From positions 868,001-932,000 of the forward strand of contig NZ_FMHY01000002.1 of assembly GCF_900090225.1 (NCBI RefSeq): a DNA stretch of 64,000 nt, written 5' to 3'. Source of the DNA: Micromonospora eburnea. Its GTDB lineage: Bacteria > Actinomycetota > Actinomycetes > Mycobacteriales > Micromonosporaceae. Shown piece after piece: positions 15,502-23,961 of this stretch. Within the stretch, counting starts at the first letter, position 1. Every line of letters begins with the position of its first letter. The notes under the pieces were generated by a model. That model was not told the DNA's origin, did not search any database, and was given only the letters and a program-made list of their open reading frames with translations. Position numbers and translations under genes: made by a program.

Positions 15502-16941
15502 GTGGAGCCGAGAGCCTTCTTTGTCGCCGGCCGCCCCGTCCACGGCGAGGGCGAGCTGACCGTCATCCACCCGTACGACGGCCGCACGGTGGGGCGTACC
15601 ACGATCGCCACGCCCGACCAGGTCGAAGCCGCCGTCGCGGCAGCCGCCGGCGTGGCCGCGACGGCCGCGGCCCTGCCCGCGCACGCCCGCGCGGCGGCCC
15701 TGGACCACGTCTCCCGGCGGCTCGCCGAACGCGCCGACGAGGTGGCGGCCCTGATCACCGCCGAGAACGGCAAGCCGGTCAAGTGGGCGAAGGCCGAGGT
15801 GGGCCGAGCGGTCTCCACGTTCCGGTGGGCGGCCGAGGAGGCCCGGCGCTTCTCCGGCGAACTGCAACGCCTGGACACCGACCCGGCGGCCACCGGACGG
15901 ATCGCGCTGGTCCGGCGGGTGCCTCGCGGCCCCGTCCTCGGCATCACGCCGTTCAACTTCCCGCTCAACCTGGTCGCGCACAAGGTCGCCCCGGCCATCG
16001 CGGCCGGTGCGCCCATCATCGTCAAGCCGGCCCCCGCCACCCCGCTGTCCGCGCTGCTGCTCGGCGAGATCCTCGCCGAGACCGAGCTGCCCGAGGGGAT
16101 GTTCTCGGTGCTGCCGCTGCCCAACGAGCGCGCCGCCGAGCTGGTCGCCGACCCCCGGCTGCCGGTGGTGTCGTTCACCGGCTCCGGACCGGTCGGCGCG
16201 GCCATCCGGCGGGCCGCCCCGGAAAAACACGTCACCCTGGAACTGGGCGGCAACGCGGCGGCCGTGATCTGCGAAGACTGGGCGTCGGACGAGGACCTCA
16301 CCTTCGCGGCGCACCGGATCGCCACCTTCTCCAACTACCAGGCCGGCCAGTCGTGCATCGCCGTGCAGCGGGTGTACGTGCACGAATGGCTCTACGACGG
16401 CTTCCTGCCCCGGCTCGTCGCCGCCGTTCAGGAGCTGCGGACCGGGGATCCGACCTCGGAGCTGACCGACGTCGGGCCGCTGGTCTCCGTCGAGGCGGCC
16501 GAGCGGGTCGAGGCGTGGGTCGACGAGGCGGTCGCCGCCGGGGCCACCATCGAGGTCGGCGGACGCCGGGAGGGCGCCACCTACCCGCCGACGGTGCTGT
16601 CCGGCGTACCGCCCACCGCCAAGGTCTGCCGGGAGGAGGTGTTCGGGCCGGTGCTCGTGGTCAGCCCGGTCACGGACGACCAGGCCGCGTTCGCCACGGT
16701 CAACGACTCGGCGTACGGACTGCAGGCGGGCGTGTTCACGCATCGCCTGGACGTCGCGTTCGCCGCCGCGCGGACGCTGGAGGTCGGCGGGGTGATCGTC
16801 GGGGACGTGCCGTCGTACCGGGCCGACCAGATGCCGTACGGCGGGGTGAAGGGGTCCGGCGTCGGCCGGGAAGGGCTGCGCAGCGCGATGGACGACTACA
16901 CCGAACCACGCGTCATGGTGCTGACCGGCCTGCCCCTGTAG
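15502..16941 (+). CDS. NAD(P)-dependent aldehyde dehydrogenase, possible succinate-semialdehyde dehydrogenase
   Basis: Aldehyde dehydrogenase of 479 residues with N152 (TPFNFPLNLVAHKVAP), E247 (LELGGNAAAVI) and the catalytic C285 in NYQAGQSCIAVQRVYV. The SCIAVQRV form and the short glycine-rich substrate region resemble a subgroup that includes lactaldehyde, glyceraldehyde-3-phosphate and succinic semialdehyde enzymes, so the substrate is open. Its position, divergent from the aminobutyraldehyde dehydrogenase-gabT operon, makes succinic semialdehyde the simplest proposal. The gene lacks a ribosome site and probably has a leaderless transcript. Confidence 0.82.
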   Translation: MEPRAFFVAGRPVHGEGELTVIHPYDGRTVGRTTIATPDQVEAAVAAAAGVAATAAALPAHARAAALDHVSRRLAERADEVAALITAENGKPVKWAKAEVGRAVSTFRWAAEEARRFSGELQRLDTDPAATGRIALVRRVPRGPVLGITPFNFPLNLVAHKVAPAIAAGAPIIVKPAPATPLSALLLGEILAETELPEGMFSVLPLPNERAAELVADPRLPVVSFTGSGPVGAAIRRAAPEKHVTLELGGNAAAVICEDWASDEDLTFAAHRIATFSNYQAGQSCIAVQRVYVHEWLYDGFLPRLVAAVQELRTGDPTSELTDVGPLVSVEAAERVEAWVDEAVAAGATIEVGGRREGATYPPTVLSGVPPTAKVCREEVFGPVLVVSPVTDDQAAFATVNDSAYGLQAGVFTHRLDVAFAAARTLEVGGVIVGDVPSYRADQMPYGGVKGSGVGREGLRSAMDDYTEPRVMVLTGLPL

Positions 16942-16980
16942 GGCACACCTGCGCTGCGCGCCCCGCGCCCTGGGGGCACT

Positions 16981-17030
16981 TTCGGGGATGTTGCTGTCTC
17001 CTCGTATCGGGAGGCAGCAACATCCCCGAA
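16981..17030. terminator. Strong hairpin between convergent genes
   Basis: Arms of 21 nt (16981-17001 and 17010-17030) pair with one mismatch around an 8-nt loop (TCGTATCG). The core is GGGGATGTTGCTG/CAGCAACATCCCC. It lies between the aldehyde dehydrogenase stop and the convergent YwqJ-type gene. With no T-tract it is a bidirectional stem-loop terminator or a REP-like element. Confidence 0.7.
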
Positions 17031-17062
17031 GTTGCGGGGGGCCTTCTACGCCGGATGCCCGG

Positions 17063-18295
17063 TCACCAGGTGCCGTCGTCGTGGACTCGGGCGGGGGCGC
17101 GGCCGAGCAGGAGGGTGGTCAGGGCGGCGTCGATGTCCGGGCCGAGGAACCACTCGCCGGCCTGGTCGAGCGCGAAGATCCGCCCGTGCTCGTCCACCGC
17201 GATGATGCTCTCGCCACGTTCCGTGCCCAGCGGAAAAAGCCGTACGCCGAGCACCGCCCCGAAGTCAGCGAGCGTGTCGGCAGTGTGAGCCACACGGTGC
17301 GGACGCAAACTGAACCGCGATATCCAGACATTCTCACCGGGTCCTTTGCGCCCCGTTACAAGCCCTGGAAACGCGGTGAGGGCCGACATTGCGGCCGGAA
17401 ACGCCGCATGTGACCGGGTCCTGCTGGCTACGGCGGTCACCTCGCGAATGGAGGCGGCGGCCAACGCGTCGTCCCCGAAGTGGGGGCGCCAACCAGCAAT
17501 CACCAACGCGTCGGCGACCTCGCGGGGAAAGCGTCCTGGGTCCGGGTCGGTCTGTGGCGCTGAAAGCCGAGGGTGCGTGTAGCCGAGGTCGGACCACGGA
17601 AGCGCGTTGAAGTGCACCAGGAAGTTGATGCAGGAATCGCAGGGTAGCTCCGCCGGCCCGCCCGCGGGATCGCCGGATTCGCGGATCCGGAAGAACTCGG
17701 TCCGACTGTTGCCCACGATCTGCCTTGCCTCCGCCATGGTCAATGGCGGAAGGCCGTCGCTCGCTCGGCGATGGTCGTGTTCGTGCAGGACGTCGGAGAC
17801 GACGATCATCTCGGCGTGCCGCTCGCCGCCCCGGACCAGATGGCCCCGCGGTAGCTCGTCCAGATAAGACTGAACCAGCGGATGATGGTGCAGTTCGACG
17901 TCGCCCTTCGCCCCGTGGGCCACGTGGACGCGGCCGTCGAGGGTGAGATGCGCCACGCCTCCAGGCGTGGGCAGCCGGGTGATCTCGCGAAGCAACTGAC
18001 CGGCCGGGTCTACCGTGCGCGGTGCGCGCGGCTCCGGCGGGCGGCGCTGCCGGAACATCTGCGCGACGGCGGCGAGCGGCAGCCGTGGCCAGGTCGACAC
18101 CTCGCCGGTCTCCTTGTCGACCACTGTGGTCGGCAAATCGCCGGGGAGGGCGCGGGCCTCGGGCGACACCGTGGATGTGATCAGGTAGCCCAGGTCGAAC
18201 TCTTCGATCAGCGGCGTGCACGGGAATCCCAAGCGCTCGGAATCTCGCTGCGCCCAGACGGCGGCGAGTTGCTCAGCCTGCTGTCGCTCGATCAC
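17063..18295 (-). CDS. YrhB-like / YwqJ-type deaminase / SUKH-3-like fusion protein
   Basis: Protein of 410 residues with three apparent parts. Residues 1-85 resemble a YrhB-type immunity domain (VVDKETGEVSTWPRLPL). Residues about 95-235 look like a YwqJ-type nucleic-acid deaminase: zinc motif HAE at 160-162 (GERHAEMIVVSD) and PCDSC at 218-222. Residues about 255-410 fit a SUKH-3 immunity domain (ALVIAGWRPHFGDD, then GVRLFPLGTERGESIIAVDE). Deaminase toxins and SUKH/YrhB immunity domains belong to the polymorphic toxin repertoire, and fusions of this kind are known. It could be a self-neutralised effector, an immunity protein or a regulator. It is divergent from the toxin operon 80 bp away. 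Domain limits are by eye. Confidence 0.68.
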   Translation of the reverse strand: MIERQQAEQLAAVWAQRDSERLGFPCTPLIEEFDLGYLITSTVSPEARALPGDLPTTVVDKETGEVSTWPRLPLAAVAQMFRQRRPPEPRAPRTVDPAGQLLREITRLPTPGGVAHLTLDGRVHVAHGAKGDVELHHHPLVQSYLDELPRGHLVRGGERHAEMIVVSDVLHEHDHRRASDGLPPLTMAEARQIVGNSRTEFFRIRESGDPAGGPAELPCDSCINFLVHFNALPWSDLGYTHPRLSAPQTDPDPGRFPREVADALVIAGWRPHFGDDALAAASIREVTAVASRTRSHAAFPAAMSALTAFPGLVTGRKGPGENVWISRFSLRPHRVAHTADTLADFGAVLGVRLFPLGTERGESIIAVDEHGRIFALDQAGEWFLGPDIDAALTTLLLGRAPARVHDDGTW

Positions 18296-18374
18296 AGCCC
18301 GAAACTACCGGACCCCACGGATTCCGTGGCGCCCGGTATGGTCGGCCCTACTGACCGTGACGGGGAGGGTGACG

Positions 18375-18788
18375 GTGGGCGAAAGTGCGGATCGGGACGC
18401 CAACCGTGCGCTGCGCGCGCGCTTCGACGAGGTGTATGGCCAGTACCAGCGATTTCGGTCCGGATTGGACGAACTTCAGGGCAAGCTCGCCGAGCTGCGG
18501 GTGACCGAGCGCTCTGATGACGGCCAGGTCACCGTCGTGGCCGGGGCCCGGGGCGAGCTGGTCAGCGTGGAGGTCACGCCCTCGGTCTTCCACGACCGGG
18601 ACGCCAAGGCGTTGAGCAAGAAGATCACCACAACCGTGCTGCGGGCGTCCGCTGCCGCGGTCGCCGCGACCCAGGAACTGGTCGCCGGATATCTGCCGCC
18701 CGGCTCTGCGTCGGTGGAGTTCCTGCGTACGAATGACTTCGGCGCGCTGCTCGGCCGGGCGGACGCCGTCCTCTCCCGCGGCGAATGA
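18375..18788 (+). CDS. YbaB/EbfC-like protein of a WXG100-type locus
   Basis: Protein of 137 residues. An N-terminal coiled coil ([20 protein letters not shown]) is followed by a YbaB-like core ([20 protein letters not shown]) and helix ([20 protein letters not shown]). YbaB-like proteins of this size commonly precede WXG100-type genes in actinobacterial type VII secretion and polymorphic toxin loci, where they may act as chaperone or DNA-binding partners. Of the close GTG codons, 18375 is favoured by GGGAGG at 18363-18368. Its stop overlaps the next start (ATGA). A TATGGT at 18337-18342 may be the -10 box. Confidence 0.72.
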   Translation: MGESADRDANRALRARFDEVYGQYQRFRSGLDELQGKLAELRVTERSDDGQVTVVAGARGELVSVEVTPSVFHDRDAKALSKKITTTVLRASAAAVAATQELVAGYLPPGSASVEFLRTNDFGALLGRADAVLSRGE

Positions 18789-19150
18789 CCGCGATGGACG
18801 ACGGGCAGATCTGGCTCGCCCCGGACCGGGCCCGCCGTGGCGGTGCGGACCTGACCCTGGCAGGGGAGGCGGTCGGTGCCTCCCGGCGCGGGGTCGGCGG
18901 TGAGATCGCAGCGGCGAGCGCGCAGCGGCCGTGGGGCCGGGACGACATCGGTGCCGCGTTCGACAAGCAGTATCGCGGCTACGAAGAGACGCTGCTGCGG
19001 GTCTGGGAAGCCCTGGGTCGTTCACTCGAAGGGCTGGGCTCCGATGTGGTTCGGTCCGTGGCCGCGACCGTCGAGACCGACGAGATCAACGGCCGCCAGC
19101 TCGGCGAGATTCCGCACCAGCATCACACCTCACACCGGTACTTGCGCTGA
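18785..19150 (+). CDS. Small WXG100/ESX-like protein
   Basis: Protein of 121 residues, mostly helical, with no signal peptide or membrane segment. It has the look of an ESX-type secretion partner: two helices (residues about 15-60 and 62-95) joined by RPWGRDDIG, a W-x-G-like turn, and a polar His-rich tail. It overlaps the YbaB-like gene by 4 nt and lies 18 nt before the giant toxin-like gene. Its likely role is to pair with the N-terminal domain of that protein for export. The call rests on size, helical pattern and position more than on close similarity. Confidence 0.6.
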   Translation: MTAMDDGQIWLAPDRARRGGADLTLAGEAVGASRRGVGGEIAAASAQRPWGRDDIGAAFDKQYRGYEETLLRVWEALGRSLEGLGSDVVRSVAATVETDEINGRQLGEIPHQHHTSHRYLR

Positions 19151-19168
19151 CCTCCGGAGGATCCGCGC

Positions 19169-22100
19169 GTGACCATGCTGCCCAGCCCGATCCCGCACCC
19201 GCTCGACTACTGCCCCTGGGATGTGCCCGCCTGGATCTACGAGGCGCTTGACTGGGTTGTCGGCGTCGAATGGCCGGACGGGAACGAGCGGGCCGTCTGG
19301 GATCTCGCCGACCTCTGGTACGGCGTCGCCGACGTCATCGCCGGTTCGGCTACCGACGCGGCTGAGGCAGCCGGCGAGGTACGCAGCGGCTACGGCGGGG
19401 TCGGACTGGTGGCCGAGGCGTTCGACGCCGCCTGGCACAAGGTGGCCGAGGGTCCGGACGCCCCGCTGCCCGTCCTGCTCGCGGTCACCGGCGAGCTGGG
19501 CAAACTGGTCGACTCCTGTGGCTGCGACATCGAGGGTGCCAAGCTGGAGGCCTGGATCGAGCTGGGCCTACTGGTCGTCGAGCTGCTCTCGTTGGCGGTG
19601 GCGACCGTGCTCACCGCCGGTGCCGCCTCACCGGCCGCCGGGGCGGCAATCGCCACCACCCGGATGGCCGTGCAGCAGATCTTCAAGCGGCTTGTGGCGC
19701 AGTTGGCCCGCAAGGCCCTCAAGGAAGGGCTGAAGGAGGCCGGGGAACGGGCCGCGAAGGAGCTCGGCAAGAGCGGCATTCGGAAGCTCGGTCGCCGGGC
19801 CGTGCTCGGCGGTCTCGTCGAGGCCGGGCAGGAGTCGGGAACCAGCCTGGCGACCCAGGCATACCAGAACTCCACCGGCCGCCGGGACGGCCTGGACCTG
19901 ACCGATGTGGGCATGTCAGGGCTGGCCGGCTTCGCCGGCGGTGCCGTGGTCCCGCTCGCCGGGCTGGGGCGGCACGCCGACGGGCGTTTCGCGCAGATCG
20001 GAGAGCACCTCGGGCGGAACATGGTCGGCGAGACCCTGGCCGAGAGTGCCGCAGGGCTGGCCACCGGACAGAACCTCTCCCTGGAGGACGTGGCCCGGGC
20101 GGCGGTCTCCGGTGTCAGCGGCTCCACCACCAGTCAGGCCGACGCGGCCCTGCACCACCGGCTCGACGGGAAGCTGGCCGGCCTGTCATCGGCACCGATG
20201 GACCTGACCCTTCCGCTGCCCGGGACAGTCGACGGGGGCGGTTCCATCCCGGCCCAGCGTGCCCCCGACCCGGTTGGGTCGATGCCCGCCCCACACCCCG
20301 AGACCGTCGCGCCCGTAGCTGGCGCGGGCGCTGTCCACCACGCTGGCTCGACGGACCCGGGTGCCGCGGAAGTGGCTGGAACCCGACGGCTGGATGCTGA
20401 GGTTTCAGCAGCTCACCTCTCCCCAGCCGCGCATTTGGAGCAGTCGACGGATTCCGTCGTGCGATCGGTGCAGCCGGTTGACGAGTCCGGCCCTCACCGG
20501 CCCCACCCTGAGGTGGTGGCCAGCCCCACGCTCTCCTCGGTGGCCGTTGAGTCGCCGGTCGCGGGCACCCATCCGGTCGCGGGCACCCATCCGGTCGCCG
20601 CCGACCCGGGGCCCCGGCCGATCACGGGAGGCGATGCCGGCACGTCGAGCCAGGTGACGCCAGCGCAGACGGGCGCGGCACCTACGATGGCGAGCGGGTC
20701 GCCCTCCGTCGGGCCGAACACCCCGTCACCGCTTCCCGCCGACCGTGTCTCGGCCGGCACCGTGGCCCCACACCCCGGGCCATCGAACACGCCACCGCCC
20801 CACCGGCCCGGCGCAGACTCGATGGCTGGGCCAACCGTCCACGCTCCGGACTCCCGGCCGACGCCGAACCCCCGTTTCCCGCTGCTCGAGGCGTTGGCTC
20901 CAGCACCGCGCCAGCCCGCCGACGGACCGCCGCCGGTCCTGCCAGGTCCCTCCGGCCCGCTTCCACCCCGCCGGAGCACGCCCGAGGAGTGGGCAGCATG
21001 GTGGGCCGCAGATCGGGAAGCGCTCGACCGACGCCGCTACCAGAGGTATCTCCGGGACCAGCGAGAATGGTATGAGGACAGGCGGCGCACTGAGGAAGCC
21101 AGCTGGCTCCACGAGCGGGCTGAGATCCATGAACAGCGGGCAAACGAGTGGAATGCTCAAGCCGACGAAGCCGAGCGCGCTGGCCGTGAGCTGTTGGCTC
21201 AGCGATGGCGCCACGAGGCATACGACGCCGCCGTCGAGGCCCACACGTTGCGCGAAGAGGCCCGTGAGGTCCGAGCCGGATCGCTGGTGCCGGCCGAGGT
21301 GATGATCGAGTACGACGCCGACTTCTACCGGATCAACGATGATGTCGCCGATCTCGCACCCGGTGCCGTGGAGACGCCGGATCGCTCCGCCCTCACTGGT
21401 GACGGTCATCCGCCGCCGATCGACCGCTCCCGCTGCTACGGCGTACGGGGTGGGCTGCGTCCGCCGCTCGCGCTGCACCAGACCGACCTGGAGCGGCAGA
21501 TGCCCCGCAACCCGGACGGCACCGTGGTGCGTACCGCCGATCCCCGGTACGGCGGCTGGTTCCGGCTCGCCAACGACGGCGGCCCGGAGGCGGATGCCAC
21601 CCGAGGAATCAACTGTCTCGACTGCACCCTGTCGCTCTACGAGACCTGGATGCACGGCCGACCGCGGGTCTCCGCGCCGCGTACCTTCGACGGCTATCTC
21701 AAGGGGGACGTCCGCAGGCCCGTAGACGGTGAGGCGGACGGGCCACGCCGGGTCGAGGAGGTCACCGGAGGGCGGTTCCAGAAGCTGTGTGCCGACGTCG
21801 CACCGACGACCGAACTCGGCGTACGGCAGATGGTGGAACGCGGCTACCAGGACCTGCACGGGCAACTGCTGGCCGGTGGCCACGGCAGCTACGCCTTTCT
21901 CATCACCAGTTGGCAGGGTGGAGGGTCGCACGCCTGGGTGGCGCTGAACCAGAACGGCACCGTGCTGTACCTCGACCCGCAGTCGGGCTTCGTCTGGGAC
22001 CGTCCGCTCTACACCCACAGCGGCGTGTGGCACGAGAGCAATGCGGTCGCGATCGATGCCCTGGTGCTCGGACCGGACGGCCGGCCGATGCCGCTCGCCG

Positions 22101-23509
22101 GGCGGCCGCCTGGCGACTTCAACGTTCTGCCCGACCAGTCGGAACGACCCGCCCCGCCACGGCCGCCCGATCCGCCAACACCGCCTGATCCGCCAACACC
22201 GCATTACGGCGTCGACGACGACCCGCCGGACTTCAACCGTGTCTACCTGCTCGGGGAGTCGACCACGTTCCACCGAGCGGCGGACACCTCGTTTCCCGGC
22301 AGCATGTCGGGGCCGGATCTGGACGCCGTGCGGCGGGCCCACCTCGACGCCCACGCCGAGCGGATCTCGGCCGGCCTGTTCGTCCGGGACGCGATCGCCG
22401 CGAGTACGAGCCTTGACGAGGTCTTCGCCGCCGGGGTCACCCCGGTCGAACTGGCGCAGCACCTAGACGGGCCGACGCTGCGGCGGCTGACGCCGGGGCT
22501 GGACGAGGCAGCGGCCGGCGATGTGGCGCGGCTGCTCGATGATGCACGGGTCCGGCAGATGCTCGACCAGACCTGGGAGGCACCGCCACGCGGTGAACCG
22601 CTGCTGGGCGAGCGGCTGCTACAGCAGTTGACTCAGCGGCCCGACCTGGTCCGGGTGATCCTGGCGACGCCGGAACTGGCCAACTCGCTGACCGCGAGGC
22701 CGCTCACGCTGCACCACCTCGCCAGCCACCAGCAGGCGATCGATGTGCTCGGCGACGTCCTGAACGACATCGCCGAGCGCGGTGCTGCTGCTGTCGCTGC
22801 GGCACCGGACCCGCCCGTACTCCCCACCCCACTGACCGTTGAACAGTTGGAGGTGAGTTCTTACTTCGACGTAGGCCGCCCGCCGGCGCTTCAACCCGGC
22901 TTTGACCCGGGACGGCAGGGAGACGTTTCCTACCAGCGGCAGTACCTGGACCAGTTGTACTCTGCTGCGGCCGCTGCTCAGGTCGAGGTCGATGCTCTGG
23001 GGCGGAGACTGGCAGAGGCGTCACACGGGGCGGAGTACTGGCCGCGGCCGGGACCCAAGGACAGGAAACGGGCCGAGGACAAGGTGGCGAAGTACGGCGG
23101 ACAGGCGTCGCGGCTGCTGGACCTGGCGGCCGGTCGGGTCTCCTATCGGCGGCTCGGCGATCTCTACGCCGGTCTGGCGACGTTGCAGGGTGACGAGCAG
23201 GTGCGAATTGTTCGGTTCGAGGACAGATTCCGTACTCCCCAGAAGAGCGGCTACCGGGATGTGCAGATGATTCTGCGCACTTCATCCGGACACGTCGCCG
23301 AGTTTCGACTGCAGCTCGCTGCGCTCGATGAGGTTGCCGAGTGGGAGCATTCTCTGTTCGAGGTGGGGCGCGACCTGGAGGCAGTTGCCAAGGAGCAGGG
23401 CCGTAAAATGTCCCAGACGGAACTGGCCATTTGCAGGGGCGTTGTCCAGCGCCAGCGTGAGCACTTCTGGGCTGCTCTTCAATCGACGCTGGACGGGGGG
23501 CTGGAGTGA
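19169..23509 (+). CDS. Polymorphic toxin-like protein: CpnT-like N terminus, papain-fold domain, RelA/SpoT-like C terminus
   Basis: Very large protein of 1446 residues with a GTG start and GGAGG 8 nt upstream. Residues 1-335 resemble the WXG100-like N-terminal domain of CpnT-type actinobacterial toxins. Residues about 340-600 are Pro/Ala-rich with PVAGTH repeats, and about 610-705 form a charged coiled coil. Residues about 760-990 match papain-fold toxin 1 (glutamine deamidase-like): C816 and C819 in NCLDCTLSLYE, H921 in GGGSHAWVALN and D936 in VLYLDPQSG. Residues about 1285-1440 look RelA/SpoT-like: SRLLDLAAGRVSYR with D1318 and R1323, KSGYRDVQM at 1360-1368 and E1378 in GHVAEFRLQL. Domain order suggests an exported effector with two toxic modules. 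It ends inside the start of a small gene (GTGA). Enzyme activities are inferred. Confidence 0.75.
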   Translation: MTMLPSPIPHPLDYCPWDVPAWIYEALDWVVGVEWPDGNERAVWDLADLWYGVADVIAGSATDAAEAAGEVRSGYGGVGLVAEAFDAAWHKVAEGPDAPLPVLLAVTGELGKLVDSCGCDIEGAKLEAWIELGLLVVELLSLAVATVLTAGAASPAAGAAIATTRMAVQQIFKRLVAQLARKALKEGLKEAGERAAKELGKSGIRKLGRRAVLGGLVEAGQESGTSLATQAYQNSTGRRDGLDLTDVGMSGLAGFAGGAVVPLAGLGRHADGRFAQIGEHLGRNMVGETLAESAAGLATGQNLSLEDVARAAVSGVSGSTTSQADAALHHRLDGKLAGLSSAPMDLTLPLPGTVDGGGSIPAQRAPDPVGSMPAPHPETVAPVAGAGAVHHAGSTDPGAAEVAGTRRLDAEVSAAHLSPAAHLEQSTDSVVRSVQPVDESGPHRPHPEVVASPTLSSVAVESPVAGTHPVAGTHPVAADPGPRPITGGDAGTSSQVTPAQTGAAPTMASGSPSVGPNTPSPLPADRVSAGTVAPHPGPSNTPPPHRPGADSMAGPTVHAPDSRPTPNPRFPLLEALAPAPRQPADGPPPVLPGPSGPLPPRRSTPEEWAAWWAADREALDRRRYQRYLRDQREWYEDRRRTEEASWLHERAEIHEQRANEWNAQADEAERAGRELLAQRWRHEAYDAAVEAHTLREEAREVRAGSLVPAEVMIEYDADFYRINDDVADLAPGAVETPDRSALTGDGHPPPIDRSRCYGVRGGLRPPLALHQTDLERQMPRNPDGTVVRTADPRYGGWFRLANDGGPEADATRGINCLDCTLSLYETWMHGRPRVSAPRTFDGYLKGDVRRPVDGEADGPRRVEEVTGGRFQKLCADVAPTTELGVRQMVERGYQDLHGQLLAGGHGSYAFLITSWQGGGSHAWVALNQNGTVLYLDPQSGFVWDRPLYTHSGVWHESNAVAIDALVLGPDGRPMPLAGRPPGDFNVLPDQSERPAPPRPPDPPTPPDPPTPHYGVDDDPPDFNRVYLLGESTTFHRAADTSFPGSMSGPDLDAVRRAHLDAHAERISAGLFVRDAIAASTSLDEVFAAGVTPVELAQHLDGPTLRRLTPGLDEAAAGDVARLLDDARVRQMLDQTWEAPPRGEPLLGERLLQQLTQRPDLVRVILATPELANSLTARPLTLHHLASHQQAIDVLGDVLNDIAERGAAAVAAAPDPPVLPTPLTVEQLEVSSYFDVGRPPALQPGFDPGRQGDVSYQRQYLDQLYSAAAAAQVEVDALGRRLAEASHGAEYWPRPGPKDRKRAEDKVAKYGGQASRLLDLAAGRVSYRRLGDLYAGLATLQGDEQVRIVRFEDRFRTPQKSGYRDVQMILRTSSGHVAEFRLQLAALDEVAEWEHSLFEVGRDLEAVAKEQGRKMSQTELAICRGVVQRQREHFWAALQSTLDGGLE

Positions 23510-23946
23510 CGGGCGAGGTGCACGGATCGGATCTGTTCGGGTACTACGACTACTATGAGACGCCAGTAAAGATCGTGCCTACGCCTGAAGGTGGACTCAT
23601 CGCCTGGCGGCTGGATCGAGGGACGGGTGGTTGGCGGCCAGCCAACGACATCGTGGACGAAATCCTCTTTGCCATGGGCGGTGACATTTTTGTGCGAACG
23701 CCGGAGCAGTTCGTGCAGCGGACCGAGGCCGAGCGGGGCCGCTACCTCAAGGGCGAGGGTCCGATCTTCGCGCTCTATGAGACGGTCAACGCCATCGAGG
23801 ACATCGCGAGGGCCGAGGATCGTGCCTTCACGCCAGAGGAGGCGGCGCTGATCGCGGGTATCCGGCAGCGGACGTTCGTGATGTTCGAGGAGCAGTTGCA
23901 GCAGTCCGGCGACCCGGGCGCCGACCCGACCATCGCGACCTCCTGA
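23506..23946 (+). CDS. Small unknown protein, possible immunity protein of the toxin
   Basis: Protein of 146 residues I do not recognise. It is acidic, has no signal peptide or membrane segment, starts with an aromatic patch (DLFGYYDYYETPVKIV) and ends in helices (EEAALIAGIRQRTFVMFEEQ). Its GTG overlaps the stop of the toxin-like gene (GTGA). In polymorphic toxin loci the small gene directly after the toxin usually encodes the cognate immunity protein, so it may protect against the RelA/SpoT-like C-terminal domain. This role is inference from position. Confidence 0.6.
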   Translation: MTGEVHGSDLFGYYDYYETPVKIVPTPEGGLIAWRLDRGTGGWRPANDIVDEILFAMGGDIFVRTPEQFVQRTEAERGRYLKGEGPIFALYETVNAIEDIARAEDRAFTPEEAALIAGIRQRTFVMFEEQLQQSGDPGADPTIATS

Positions 23947-23961
23947 CGGCGGGACGGTGTG

